A stretch of 64,000 nt of DNA from Salmonirosea aquatica (GTDB lineage Bacteria; Bacteroidota; Bacteroidia; Cytophagales; Spirosomataceae), in the NCBI RefSeq assembly GCF_009296315.1, contig NZ_WHLY01000002.1, forward strand, positions 4,748,501 to 4,812,500. The letters are read 5' to 3'. The notes under the pieces were generated by a model. The model made no database searches, was not told where the DNA came from, and saw only the letters and a program-made list of their open reading frames with translations. Below, piece by piece: positions 53,826 through 62,263 of this stretch (positions within the stretch are counted from its first letter, which is position 1; each line of letters begins with the position of its first letter). A program made the position numbers and the translations under genes.

Positions 53826-55675
53826 TTCTCCAACACCACAAACTCCACCCTCCGGTTCTGGGCTTTGTTTTCTTCGGTATCGTTGGCGGCTACGGGTTTG
53901 GTCTGGCCGTAGCCTTTGGGCACGAGGCGTTCCTTGGCGATGCCTTTATTGGAAAGGTAGCTGGAAATAACCCGGGCGCGGTTTTCGGATAGGTACTGGT
54001 TCAACCGCGCATCGCCGACGTTGTCGGTATGGCCCGCGATTTCTATTTTCAGTTTTGAATTCATTTTCAACGTTTTGACCAGTTTGTCCAGTTGCGGGTA
54101 TGATTCCGCCCGCAGGATATAGCTACTTTGGTCAAAATACACATTGTCCAGCCGCACGGCTTCCCCTCTTTTTAAATTCTCAAACACAGATTCGTCCGCT
54201 TTTTCGGTTACAGGTGCGGATTGGACAGCAAGAGACGAAGCTACATTGGGCGCAGGTTTTGCGACGGTTTTTGTTGGCGAAAGCAGGATTGATTTCACCA
54301 AATCGTTCGGGCCGGCAGGCTTGTCGAAGGTTAGGGTACGCTCGAATAGTTCGTAGCCGGGTTGGCCTATCCGCACATCATACCGTTTACCGGGAGCCAG
54401 ATTTACGTTGCGGGCATTGCCCTGACTTTGCAGGTTCAGGTTTTTCCCGGCTTCCCCAATTTTGAACGAAGCCGGGTCAAGGGGCTTCATGGTTACGGCA
54501 TCGAGGATCGTAAATGTCACTGCATAAGCCGCCGGTTCCAGGAAGACAACGCGGGGTTTGATGGGTTCGGATTCCGGTGCATCGAGCGTAATGGGTGCGG
54601 AGTAGTCTGCGTAGCCCTCCGAACTCACTTCCAGCCGGTAGGCTTTTTTCAGTTCCAGCTCGGTGCCAAATTCGGGATTGGCCGCCGTGGTGACCGTGGC
54701 TGAGGTATTGGTTTCGGGACTGTTGAGCCGGAAGCGGGCGGCAATCGGTTTTCGGGTAAAGGCATCCTGCGCCACGAACGCAATCGTCTGGGTTTGTGGG
54801 GTAGTTCGCCGGCGGGTCATCTCTACTTCGATCAGTCGCGAGGCCGGACGATCCAGCGCGCCACGGACGGGTTGATACTCTACCGCGATGGCCTCATAGG
54901 TGAAGTTACCCGCGTCGGGCAACAGGACCGCGAATTTGCCCGAGGTACGGGAGACATTGACTGGATTTTTGTTTTCATCCAATACCTTCAACACCGCCTG
55001 GGGTACCACCGAGCGCTGTTCTTTGTCAACGATCAGGAACGTGTACTCCGTCACGGCGGGTTCCAGCGAGGGCTTAAAAGTGTGGGCTTTAAGTTCTTTC
55101 TCACCAATCACAAATTCTTTTTTGACGGGGCGGTAGCCGGGCGAAGTGGCTTCGATCTGGTAGGTGCCGGGCATTCCAAAAACAAAAAGCGTGTCCAGTT
55201 CGACTTTGCCCTCCACTACGAAAGTCTGCCGGGTGGCGGGGAGCATGATTTTAAAAGTAGCCGCAATGGGTTTCTGCGTCAGCTTGTCAGTGGCTGCCAA
55301 AGCCACAAGCGACTGCACCTTACGCGGCAGGTGGACACCTACTTCATTCTCTTTCAATACTTTATCGATATATTTACGGTAGGGCGTGTAGCCCGGGGCG
55401 TCCACGGCCACGGTGTAGCGGTGCGTGGGATCGAGCGTGGTGCGGGCGCTCAATGTTTTGGAGTCGTAGGGCAGGGGGGTACTTTGTCCGGTGGTTTCGT
55501 CCTGCAACACAATCTTCAGTCCCGGTACGGCCTGATTGATTTCCGCGTCGATTACTTTGACTACCAGAATATTTTCTCCCAAAGCAGAGGTTGTACCTGG
55601 ACCATCATTCCCCTTTTGGGCCTTGGATTGGTGCAAGGCAAGCAATACCGATAAAAGTAAAAACCATTTTTTCAT
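53822..55675 (-). CDS. OmpA-family outer-membrane/peptidoglycan-binding protein with repeat domains
   Basis: 617 residues with a signal peptide ending SKAQ (about 19). Several Carboxypeptidase-regulatory-like or PEGA-like beta modules fill 30-470 (PYRKYIDKVL, PGTYQIEATSPGYRPVKKEF, YRLEVSSEGYADYSA). The OmpA domain ends the protein (FDQSSYILRAESYPQLDKL, GHTDNVGDARLNQYLSENRARVISSYL, NRRVEFVVL) and binds peptidoglycan. Probably ties the outer membrane or a surface structure to the wall. It converges on the pseudouridine synthase. Confidence 0.85.
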   Translation of the reverse strand: MKKWFLLLSVLLALHQSKAQKGNDGPGTTSALGENILVVKVIDAEINQAVPGLKIVLQDETTGQSTPLPYDSKTLSARTTLDPTHRYTVAVDAPGYTPYRKYIDKVLKENEVGVHLPRKVQSLVALAATDKLTQKPIAATFKIMLPATRQTFVVEGKVELDTLFVFGMPGTYQIEATSPGYRPVKKEFVIGEKELKAHTFKPSLEPAVTEYTFLIVDKEQRSVVPQAVLKVLDENKNPVNVSRTSGKFAVLLPDAGNFTYEAIAVEYQPVRGALDRPASRLIEVEMTRRRTTPQTQTIAFVAQDAFTRKPIAARFRLNSPETNTSATVTTAANPEFGTELELKKAYRLEVSSEGYADYSAPITLDAPESEPIKPRVVFLEPAAYAVTFTILDAVTMKPLDPASFKIGEAGKNLNLQSQGNARNVNLAPGKRYDVRIGQPGYELFERTLTFDKPAGPNDLVKSILLSPTKTVAKPAPNVASSLAVQSAPVTEKADESVFENLKRGEAVRLDNVYFDQSSYILRAESYPQLDKLVKTLKMNSKLKIEIAGHTDNVGDARLNQYLSENRARVISSYLSNKGIAKERLVPKGYGQTKPVAANDTEENKAQNRRVEFVVLEN

Positions 55676-55858
55676 TCTGAGAGATTGCTCATTCCATATC
55701 CTGTGCTGCTTACTTAACGAGAATCATCCGTTTGTATTGAGATTTTTCTCTTTTAAGGCTACAAGAACAAAGGTAAGTAGTATGAGAGTCTCTTTTTCTG
55801 ACACGAACTGACGGTTCTTACGCTTTTAAGGGTAAAAAAGTATAATGTATCGGTGCCG

Positions 55859-56596
55859 TCAGTTCGTCGGTGCTTTCACCCTATGCTTCGCCAATTCCGC
55901 TTCATTGGTCAAATCCAGTCGCAGGGGGGTGATCGACACGTAGTTGTTTTCTACCGCCCAGCGGTCGGTACCTTCCTCGGCGGCTTCCAGCGGCGTCACC
56001 GTGAACCAGTAGTGCTTGCGGCCCATAGGGTCCATGCCCGGCTCTATTTTACCGTCGTACAGCCGTACCGACTGCCGTGTCCACTTCATGCCTTGCGGCT
56101 CGCGGGGTAGGTTGACATTGTAGAGTCCGAAATCAGCCTCGTGGATGAGTAGGCCCAGAGCTTCTTCTACAAAAGGCTCAAGGTGATCGAAATCGGGATC
56201 GGTTTTGTCGGCGAAGGTACTGAACGCTATGCCCTTGATCCCTAGAAGTACCCCTTGCTTGGCCGCCGCCAGGGTACCTGAGTGCCACATGGAATTACCC
56301 AGATTGGGCCCCATGTTGATGCCCGAAAGCACTACATCCGTTTTGCTCCACAGGTGCGTACCCAGGGCCACACAGTCGGCAGGGGTACCATTGACCCGGT
56401 ACGCCTCGATTCCTTCGAAAACAATCGGCGATTTTTTATAAGACAAAGGCCGTGATGCCGTGATGGCATGGCCCATGGACGATTGCTCCACATCGGGAGC
56501 CACCACCCGCACTTCGCCGAAACGGGCGGCTACTTTGGCCAGCGCTGCAATACCAGGACTGTATATACCATCGTCGTTAGCTATCAGAATTCTCAT
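55859..56596 (-). CDS. surE: 5'-nucleotidase SurE
   Basis: 245 residues. The acidic metal site DDG (Asp8, Asp9), Ser39/40 (EQSSMGHAIT) and Asn94 (SGINMGPN) are conserved. SurE removes phosphate from nucleoside monophosphates and other phosphate esters. It is divergent from the diacylglycerol kinase gene. Confidence 0.95.
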   Translation of the reverse strand: MRILIANDDGIYSPGIAALAKVAARFGEVRVVAPDVEQSSMGHAITASRPLSYKKSPIVFEGIEAYRVNGTPADCVALGTHLWSKTDVVLSGINMGPNLGNSMWHSGTLAAAKQGVLLGIKGIAFSTFADKTDPDFDHLEPFVEEALGLLIHEADFGLYNVNLPREPQGMKWTRQSVRLYDGKIEPGMDPMGRKHYWFTVTPLEAAEEGTDRWAVENNYVSITPLRLDLTNEAELAKHRVKAPTN

Positions 56597-56813
56597 GGTT
56601 GGTCGAATTTAATACGTTGGATTATGGATGTCGGACAATTTTGTAAAAAGTACATACCAGCCAGGTTTGCTGGGAGGTACACTTTTTTGAAAAGATCGTT
56701 TTGCGCAACGCGCTGAGATACCAGCCACTTGGGCAATAGTACCGGTCGCAGGATGTTTTTAGATTCTTCGCAACCTGACAAGCATTCATTATCCATTATA
56801 TCTAGAGCGAACC

Positions 56814-57708
56814 ATGCCTACTGTCCAACTCGTGCATAATCCGGGCGCCGGAGACGAAGAGCACTCCAAAAAAAGCTTCTGAAAGCTTTAAAGGCTCATG
56901 GTTATACGTGTAGATATTCTTCTACAAAGGAAAAGGGCTGGGATTCGATCGATCCGGACGTGGATTTTATCGCTCTGGCAGGGGGGATGGTACGGTTCGT
57001 AAGGTGACGGGAAAACTGCTGAATCGCACACTACTGGAAAAACAATTCCCGATTGCTCTACTACCCCTGGGTACGGCCAATAATGTAGCTACCACACTCG
57101 GCCTTAAGAATGATACTGATGCCCTGATCGACAGCTGGCAAACGGCCGAAAAAAAGAATTTCGACATCGGGATTGTGAAAGGACTGACGGACCCCGCTTT
57201 TTTCCTGGAAGGCTACGGATATGGGTTGTTTCCGTATTTGATGCAAGAAATGAAATCCGCGGAGGAGCAGGAAGGCGAAACACCCGATGAAAAGATCAAA
57301 CGGGCGCTGAGAGTACTGCACGGACTGGTACAGAGCTACGAAGCCAAAAACTGTAATTTGCAAATAGACGGAGAAGATTACTCCGACAAATTCCTGTTGG
57401 TAGAAGTAATGAACACCTGCTCCCTGGGCCCCAACCTGCATCTGGCACCCAACGCCGATCCGGGTGATGGGTACCTCAATGTAGCCGTGATTACCGAAAA
57501 CCAACGTGCCGATTTTTCGCAGTACCTGCTCGACCGAATTCACGGGCACTCCGTGCCGTTCTCTTACCAGACCTATAAAGCCCAGAAGGTGAGTATCCAA
57601 TGGGAGGGTAAGCTGGCCCACGCCGACGACCAATTGATCAAAGTCAGGAAGTCTACCCCGGTGGAAATAGAAATCCGGGCGGGGGTGTTGGAATTCATGG
57701 TACCCTAG
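56814..57708 (+). pseudogene. diacylglycerol/lipid kinase family protein, frame broken twice (56868-56874 and 56981-56986)
   Basis: The DAGKc fold is obvious in three pieces: HNPGAGDEEHSK, then KLLKALKAHGYTCRYSS, then the nucleotide loop ALAGGDGTVRKV, PLGTANNVATTLGL and the C-terminal NTCSLGPNLHLAPNADPGDG with its acidic residues. Adding one A to the 7-A run at 56868 and one G to the 6-G run at 56981 restores a 298-residue protein, the family's usual size. Two independent losses in one gene make a sequencing or assembly error more likely than decay. Role: phosphorylation of lipid diacylglycerol or related lipids. Confidence 0.85.
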
Positions 57709-57753
57709 CCAACGCTGTCAGCATTGAAGCGTCGTGCATGCAGCCAACACCAT

Positions 57754-58860
57754 CTAAAAGGCTTCCCCAATCGTAAGGTACAAGTTTCCGTCCGCGTAGG
57801 GCGAAAAGCCGTAGTCGACCCGGATGTTGAGATGGTTTTTCTTTTGCGCCGTAATTCTCAACCCCGCGCCGTAGGTGTATTTGGGCCTGTTGAAACGCAT
57901 AATATCGCCCTCATTTCCCAGAAAGCCCAGCGAGCCGAAGCCGGTGAGGCCCAGGAATCTCCATACCTCCCAGCGCAATTCGGCCTGGCCCAGCAGGGCA
58001 TTCTTGTCGCGGAAAAAGCCCTCGTAAATACCGCGCATTTTCTTAGGACCACCCAGAAATGATAACTGACTGAAGGGTACCTCCTTGCTGAAAATAGCAC
58101 TGGCGGTGTAGTTGGTGGCTAATACGAGTTTTTTAGTTAGGGAAAAATAGTTGGCAACGTCGAGGTAGATGCGTGTGAAGTTGCGGTCGGCACCGAAGAT
58201 TTTGGCAGTGGGCAGGATATATAGCTCCCCAAACATACCCCTGCGTGGATAAAACACCTGGTCACGGCTATCGCGCAGAAACGACGGCCCGAGGCTCGAC
58301 GTACGACTGAAATCGCTACCCGCGATGCGCCCCGTGGCCAGTTCGCCGCCTTCCTGGGTTCCGGTCACGCGGTAGCTTTCGTACTGGTACCGGAGCCCGG
58401 CATACGTTTTCGGGGCGATCAACCGGGCGCCAACGAGCCGGATGCGGGGGAAAGTCACATCAAAGATTTCCTGGGGTACCCGTTCTTCGCCGATACCGTA
58501 ATAGTTGAAATTATACTTGAACCAGCCATTGTCGCCATTGAAGTAGAAGCGGTTGTTGTCGTAGAAAACGGTAAAAGGTACAAAGAAAAGGATCTGCTTT
58601 TTCTGGGTGTAGGTAGCCCCAAAGGATACTTGCGAAGGTTTGGCGAAGGAGGAATCACGGGCAAAGGAAAAGGTGGTGGTACCTACCACCCCACCGCCCC
58701 AGCCCGTTTCGGGTAGCTTGAAAACCACCGGCAAGACAATGAATTTGGTGTCGCGGAAAAGTTTGCCGGCAGAAGCTTTCTCCGTGGTATCGCGGAGAAA
58801 TGGGACAGCTAGTAAGGTGTGGGAAAGCAAGACAAAGCAAACCAGCCGAAGAGATTGCAT
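57754..58860 (-). CDS. BamA/TamA-type outer-membrane beta-barrel protein (surface antigen D15-like)
   Basis: 368 residues with a signal peptide ending HTLLA (about 19). No POTRA domain precedes it; the whole protein is the C-terminal barrel (FVLPVVFKLPETGWGGGVVG, LRYQYESYRVTG, GLRITAQKKNHLNIRVDYGF) of the Omp85 superfamily. Members without POTRA domains occur in Bacteroidota and are of unknown function. The C terminus ends YLTIGEAF with the C-terminal aromatic residue. It converges on the diacylglycerol kinase gene. Confidence 0.83.
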   Translation of the reverse strand: MQSLRLVCFVLLSHTLLAVPFLRDTTEKASAGKLFRDTKFIVLPVVFKLPETGWGGGVVGTTTFSFARDSSFAKPSQVSFGATYTQKKQILFFVPFTVFYDNNRFYFNGDNGWFKYNFNYYGIGEERVPQEIFDVTFPRIRLVGARLIAPKTYAGLRYQYESYRVTGTQEGGELATGRIAGSDFSRTSSLGPSFLRDSRDQVFYPRRGMFGELYILPTAKIFGADRNFTRIYLDVANYFSLTKKLVLATNYTASAIFSKEVPFSQLSFLGGPKKMRGIYEGFFRDKNALLGQAELRWEVWRFLGLTGFGSLGFLGNEGDIMRFNRPKYTYGAGLRITAQKKNHLNIRVDYGFSPYADGNLYLTIGEAF

Positions 58861-58951
58861 GGGCAGAGTGTTTTATCAAATGTACGAGGGATTGGCCAGA
58901 ACGGTTGCCTTGCCCATTTTCCTGAACCACGCGCTCTCTCCGTGAAAGGGT

Positions 58952-59479
58952 TTAAATTGAAAGCAAATCCATCGGTTCTTCTTCTTCCAGCGCAATGTAG
59001 TTGACCAGATCACGAGCTTGATTATAGACTGGAAAAAGCTGAATGGCGCACGCATAAGCCTCTCCTGATTTGCGGTAATTGACAATTGTTCCCGCGAAAG
59101 GCTGCCCAGCGGCCAGGTGCTGCCGGATTTGCTGCCGCGTCTGGGGTAGCGTTTTTTCTCCCTGCAAAAAACCAGGTCGTTTTCCGTACGTTTCATGCGG
59201 TTCGTAGCCAGTCATGCGCGTAAATCCCTTGCTGACCCAGGTAATTTTCTGGGCTGGATCAGTCACTACGATGGCGCTCATTGTGCCTTTCAGGTAGGGT
59301 AGGGCGGGGCGTAAGTCAAAATCCCACTGACTGGCTATTTTTAAGTCGGTCAGGTACCTCCAGTCTACTGAAGGAGAAATGGTCGGCTTTCGGGAAAATT
59401 CGAGCCCGATCAGCAAAGGAGTGGAGAGGTTGAGGTCCAGAAAACTATTGCAATGAATGGTAGGGGGAAGATCTAGCAT
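58952..59479 (-). CDS. PAS-domain protein of LOV-like type lacking the flavin-adduct cysteine
   Basis: 175 residues from the ATG at 59479; an open frame continues to a TTG at 59623 with no PAS sequence. The C-terminal half is a PAS domain very like short LOV photoreceptors (FTRMTGYEPHETYGKRPGFLQGEKT, QPFAGTIVNYRKSGEAYACAIQLFPVYN), but the LOV NCRFLQG motif reads GKRPGFLQG, so no cysteine is there for the blue-light adduct. A flavin could still bind, or another ligand replaced it. The N-terminal ~70 residues are unassigned. It stands alone. Confidence 0.72.
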   Translation of the reverse strand: MLDLPPTIHCNSFLDLNLSTPLLIGLEFSRKPTISPSVDWRYLTDLKIASQWDFDLRPALPYLKGTMSAIVVTDPAQKITWVSKGFTRMTGYEPHETYGKRPGFLQGEKTLPQTRQQIRQHLAAGQPFAGTIVNYRKSGEAYACAIQLFPVYNQARDLVNYIALEEEEPMDLLSI

Positions 59480-59650
59480 GTGAAATTGAACAGAGGGTGA
59501 GAATGGGTTTGCCCCAAAAGGTACTTCAACTATCGGGACTTGCTGGAGCAACTGTGTGTACAAGCTTTTTGTTAAAGGAACGTGGTCTGTTTTTCCGCGC
59601 CGGGTTGAACATTTATCCGGCAAAACCTACTAAAACTCCCCGGACTGCCC

Positions 59651-59658
59651 TAATTTTG
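59651..59658 (+). promoter_or_regulatory. putative -7 box upstream of fumC
   Basis: TAATTTTG fits the TAnnTTTG -7 element, 60 bp before the fumC ATG. No TTTG/TTG lies at the expected -33 distance, so this is tentative. Confidence 0.35.
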
Positions 59659-59688
59659 CGCTCCCCGCTATAAGCTTGTAAGGCCTTA

Positions 59689-59714
59689 TATTCAATCATT
59701 CACTCAATCACTCA
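59689..59714. repeat. repeated-word leader of fumC
   Basis: TATTCAATCATTCACTC followed by AATCACTC: the word ATTCAATC/CATTCACTC in tandem, ending next to the ATG. The same words are in the yajC-ybbR gap. Confidence 0.5.
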
Positions 59715-59717
59715 AAA

Positions 59718-61120
59718 ATGAACTTCCGTATAGAAAAAGACACCATGGGCGAAGTGCAGGTACCTGCCGACGTCTATTGGGGCGCCCAAACCCAACGCTC
59801 GATCCAGAATTTTCCCATCGCGCAAGACATCAACAAAATGCCGAAGGAAATCATCAAATCCTTCGCTTACCTCAAAAAGGCCGCCGCGCTGACTAACGCG
59901 GATGCCGGAGTACTGACGCAGGAAAAGGCGGATTTGATCGGGAAAGTCTGCGACGAAATTCTGGAAGGTACCCTGGACGATCAGTTTCCGCTCGTGGTGT
60001 GGCAGACGGGCTCCGGCACGCAGTCGAACATGAATACCAACGAAGTGATCGCCTACCGCGGCCATGTACTGCAGGGTGGCGAACTATCAGATAAACAAAA
60101 ATTTCTGCACCCCAACGATGACGTAAACAAGTCGCAGTCGTCCAATGATACCTTTCCCACGGCCATGCACATCGCGGCCTACAAGATTCTGGCGGAGGTG
60201 ACGATTCCCGGTATTACCAAACTCCGCGATACGCTGAAAGCGAAGGCAGAGGAGTTTAAAAATGTGGTCAAGATTGGCCGTACCCACTTCATGGATGCCA
60301 CGCCGCTCACGCTCGGGCAGGAGTTTTCGGGCTACTCCTCGCAACTCACGCATGGCCTACGCGCCATCGACAACACGCTGGCTCATCTATCGGAACTGGC
60401 ATTGGGGGGACCGCCGTCGGTACGGGCATCAACACGCCCGAAGGGTACTCCGAAAATGTAGCTGCGCACATTGCGACCCTCACAGGCCTGCCCTTCGTGA
60501 CCGCCGAAAATAAATTTGAAGCCCTGGCCGCGCACGATGCTATCGTGGAAGCGCACGGCGCGTTGAAAACGGTAGCCGTGAGTCTGATGAAAATCGGCAA
60601 CGACATCCGAATGCTGTCGTCCGGCCCACGGGCGGGTATCGGCGAAATAAGTATCCCCGATAACGAGCCCGGTAGTTCCATCATGCCCGGCAAGGTAAAC
60701 CCCACACAATGCGAGGCCATGACGATGGTAGCCGCGCAGATACTCGGCAACGACGTGGCGATCAGCGTCGGCGGTGCCAACGGTCATTTTGAACTGAATG
60801 TGTTCAAGCCCATGATGGCCTACAATTTCCTGCACTCGGCCCGACTGATTGGTGATGTCTGTGTGTCCTTCAACGACAACTGCGCCGTAGGCATCGAGCC
60901 TATCCGCGAGAATATCCAAAAGCACGTCAATAACTCGCTGATGCTGGTGACGGCGCTGAATACCAAAATCGGCTACTACAAAGCCGCCGAAATCGCCCAG
61001 ACTGCCCACAAAAACGGCAGTACCCTGAAAGAAACCGCCGTGAACCTGGGGTACCTTACGCCCGAAGAATTCGACGAGTGGGTGAAGCCAGAGGAGATGG
61101 TCGGGAAGATTGATTTGTAA
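59718..61120 (+). pseudogene. fumC: fumarate hydratase class II, frame broken at 60404-60409
   Basis: The N-terminal half ([63 protein letters not shown]) and C-terminal half ([34 protein letters not shown]-like) of FumC are both intact, but the frame changes at the 6-G run at 60404-60409. Adding one G gives [15 protein letters not shown] and a 467-residue protein, the same length as E. coli FumC. An essential-pathway gene broken this way suggests a sequencing or assembly undercall rather than a real pseudogene. TCA cycle, fumarate to malate. Confidence 0.92.
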
Positions 61121-61146
61121 AGTCAGGAAATAGTGTAGTAAATTTA

Positions 61147-61182
61147 GAGGTGGCTGACGGACGTTCAGTCGCCTCTTTTTTT
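61147..61182 (+). terminator. rho-independent terminator of fumC
   Basis: Stem GAGGTGGCTGA / TCAGTCGCCTC (two G-U pairs), 7-base loop, then a 7-T tract, 26 bp after the stop. Confidence 0.8.
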
Positions 61183-61184
61183 AA

Positions 61185-61210
61185 TCTAACCATTCTAATC
61201 TAACCATTCA
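61185..61210. repeat. repeated-word leader of the lipoprotein gene
   Basis: TCTAACCATTCTAATCTAACCATTCA: the word CTAACCATT in direct tandem, ending at the ATG. Confidence 0.6.
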
Positions 61211-61684
61211 ATGAATCTAAGAACCCTGGGTGCCTTTCTCATTCTGATGGTAATTCCCATCGCCTGTAACCCGGCGGCCGATTCGCCGGAAACGGCCAAG
61301 GTTTATCTTCTGGCGACACCCGATTGGGCGATTGAAGAAGTGTACGTCAACAATGCTCTGAGCTACAAAGACGGTAAAGCGGTGGATAATTTTGGTGGGA
61401 TTGCTTTTAACCGCTACATGGAAAGTGTGCAGTTTCGGGAAGATGGTGCCTTCGTGGGCAGGTACCCCGGCGAAGAAAAGGCCACTGTGTTGCACTGGCA
61501 GATTGACCCAGCCACCAAAACCATTGTCGTCACTGCCGCCGACACTACCCAAGATAAGCGCTCCGGATGGACGATTGCGCCCCGGAATGTGCGCGAGGAT
61601 TCCTTCGAGATGTCTACCGAAACCACCGCCTTCGACTATCCGCGGGTGACGAAGATCATGCTCAAATTCAAGAAAAAGGATTGA
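61211..61684 (+). CDS. exported lipoprotein of unknown function
   Basis: 157 residues. A lipoprotein signal (MNLRTLGAFLILMVIPIAC, Cys19) is followed by a beta-rich domain (AKVYLLATPDWAIEEVYVNN, FREDGAFVGRYPGEEKATVLHW, KRSGWTIAPRNVREDSFEMSTET) that resembles META- or DUF4488-like small lipoproteins in the phylum, though I cannot assign it firmly. Preceded by a tandem word repeat. It converges on the deaminase. Confidence 0.6.
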   Translation: MNLRTLGAFLILMVIPIACNPAADSPETAKVYLLATPDWAIEEVYVNNALSYKDGKAVDNFGGIAFNRYMESVQFREDGAFVGRYPGEEKATVLHWQIDPATKTIVVTAADTTQDKRSGWTIAPRNVREDSFEMSTETTAFDYPRVTKIMLKFKKKD

Positions 61685-61700
61685 AAAGAAAAAGTGAGCG

Positions 61701-62171
61701 CTATTCTTCTGGCTGCTTTTTCTGCTCCCAAAGTTCAAAAGCCTGCATGGCTGCTTCTCGATTCAACTGCACCATCTCGACTTGCCGCTGTTTGATAGGC
61801 AGAGAAATTTCGTCGTAAATCAACGCATCCTCAAAACCAAGGGCCGCAGCGTCGTGCCGGGTGTTGGCGTAATAGACTTTCGGAATTTTAGCCCAATAAA
61901 TCGCGCCCAGGCACATGGGACAAGGCTCACAGGAGGTGTATAGTACGCAGTCAGCCAGCTCGTAGGTACCCAGCCGGGTGCAGGCCGCGCGGATCGCCAC
62001 GATTTCGGCGTGCGCCGAAGGATCTACCCGGGCAATCACCTGATTGTAGCCCTCGCCTACTATTTTATCATCGCGAACCACCACCGCTCCAAACGGAAAA
62101 CCCTGGCCGCTGGTACTTGCTTCGATAGAAAGGTCAATAGCCCGCTGCAGAAAAGGATTGAGCGTGTTCAT
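61701..62171 (-). CDS. nucleoside deaminase (cytidine/guanine/adenosine deaminase zinc fold)
   Basis: 156 residues from the ATG at 62171. Zinc motif His54-Ala-Glu56 (SAHAEIVAI) and Pro-Cys84-x-x-Cys87 (EPCPMCLGA) are complete, with the catalytic Glu. The YYANTRHDAAALGFEDALIYDEI region resembles guanine deaminase (GuaD-like) rather than TadA, and no tRNA anticodon-binding Arg/Lys cluster is seen. It could act on guanine, cytosine or a related base. Confidence 0.87.
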   Translation of the reverse strand: MNTLNPFLQRAIDLSIEASTSGQGFPFGAVVVRDDKIVGEGYNQVIARVDPSAHAEIVAIRAACTRLGTYELADCVLYTSCEPCPMCLGAIYWAKIPKVYYANTRHDAAALGFEDALIYDEISLPIKQRQVEMVQLNREAAMQAFELWEQKKQPEE

Positions 62172-62263
62172 CGTCGTTTCAGGCACAAATTTTCAAAACT
62201 ACAAGATACGGGATTAGTCCAGTAAGGATTGAAAGTAAAATGTCGCCAATCCGGCTACCTACG

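Noticed and set aside
56645-56688. Imperfect stem-loop flanked by A and T tracts between surE and the lipid kinase gene
   Set aside because: The arms AAAAAGTACATACCAGC and GCTGGGAGGTACACTTTTTT pair only with gaps, and it lies between divergent genes where no terminator is expected. It may be chance or an unrecognised element, but support is too weak to annotate.
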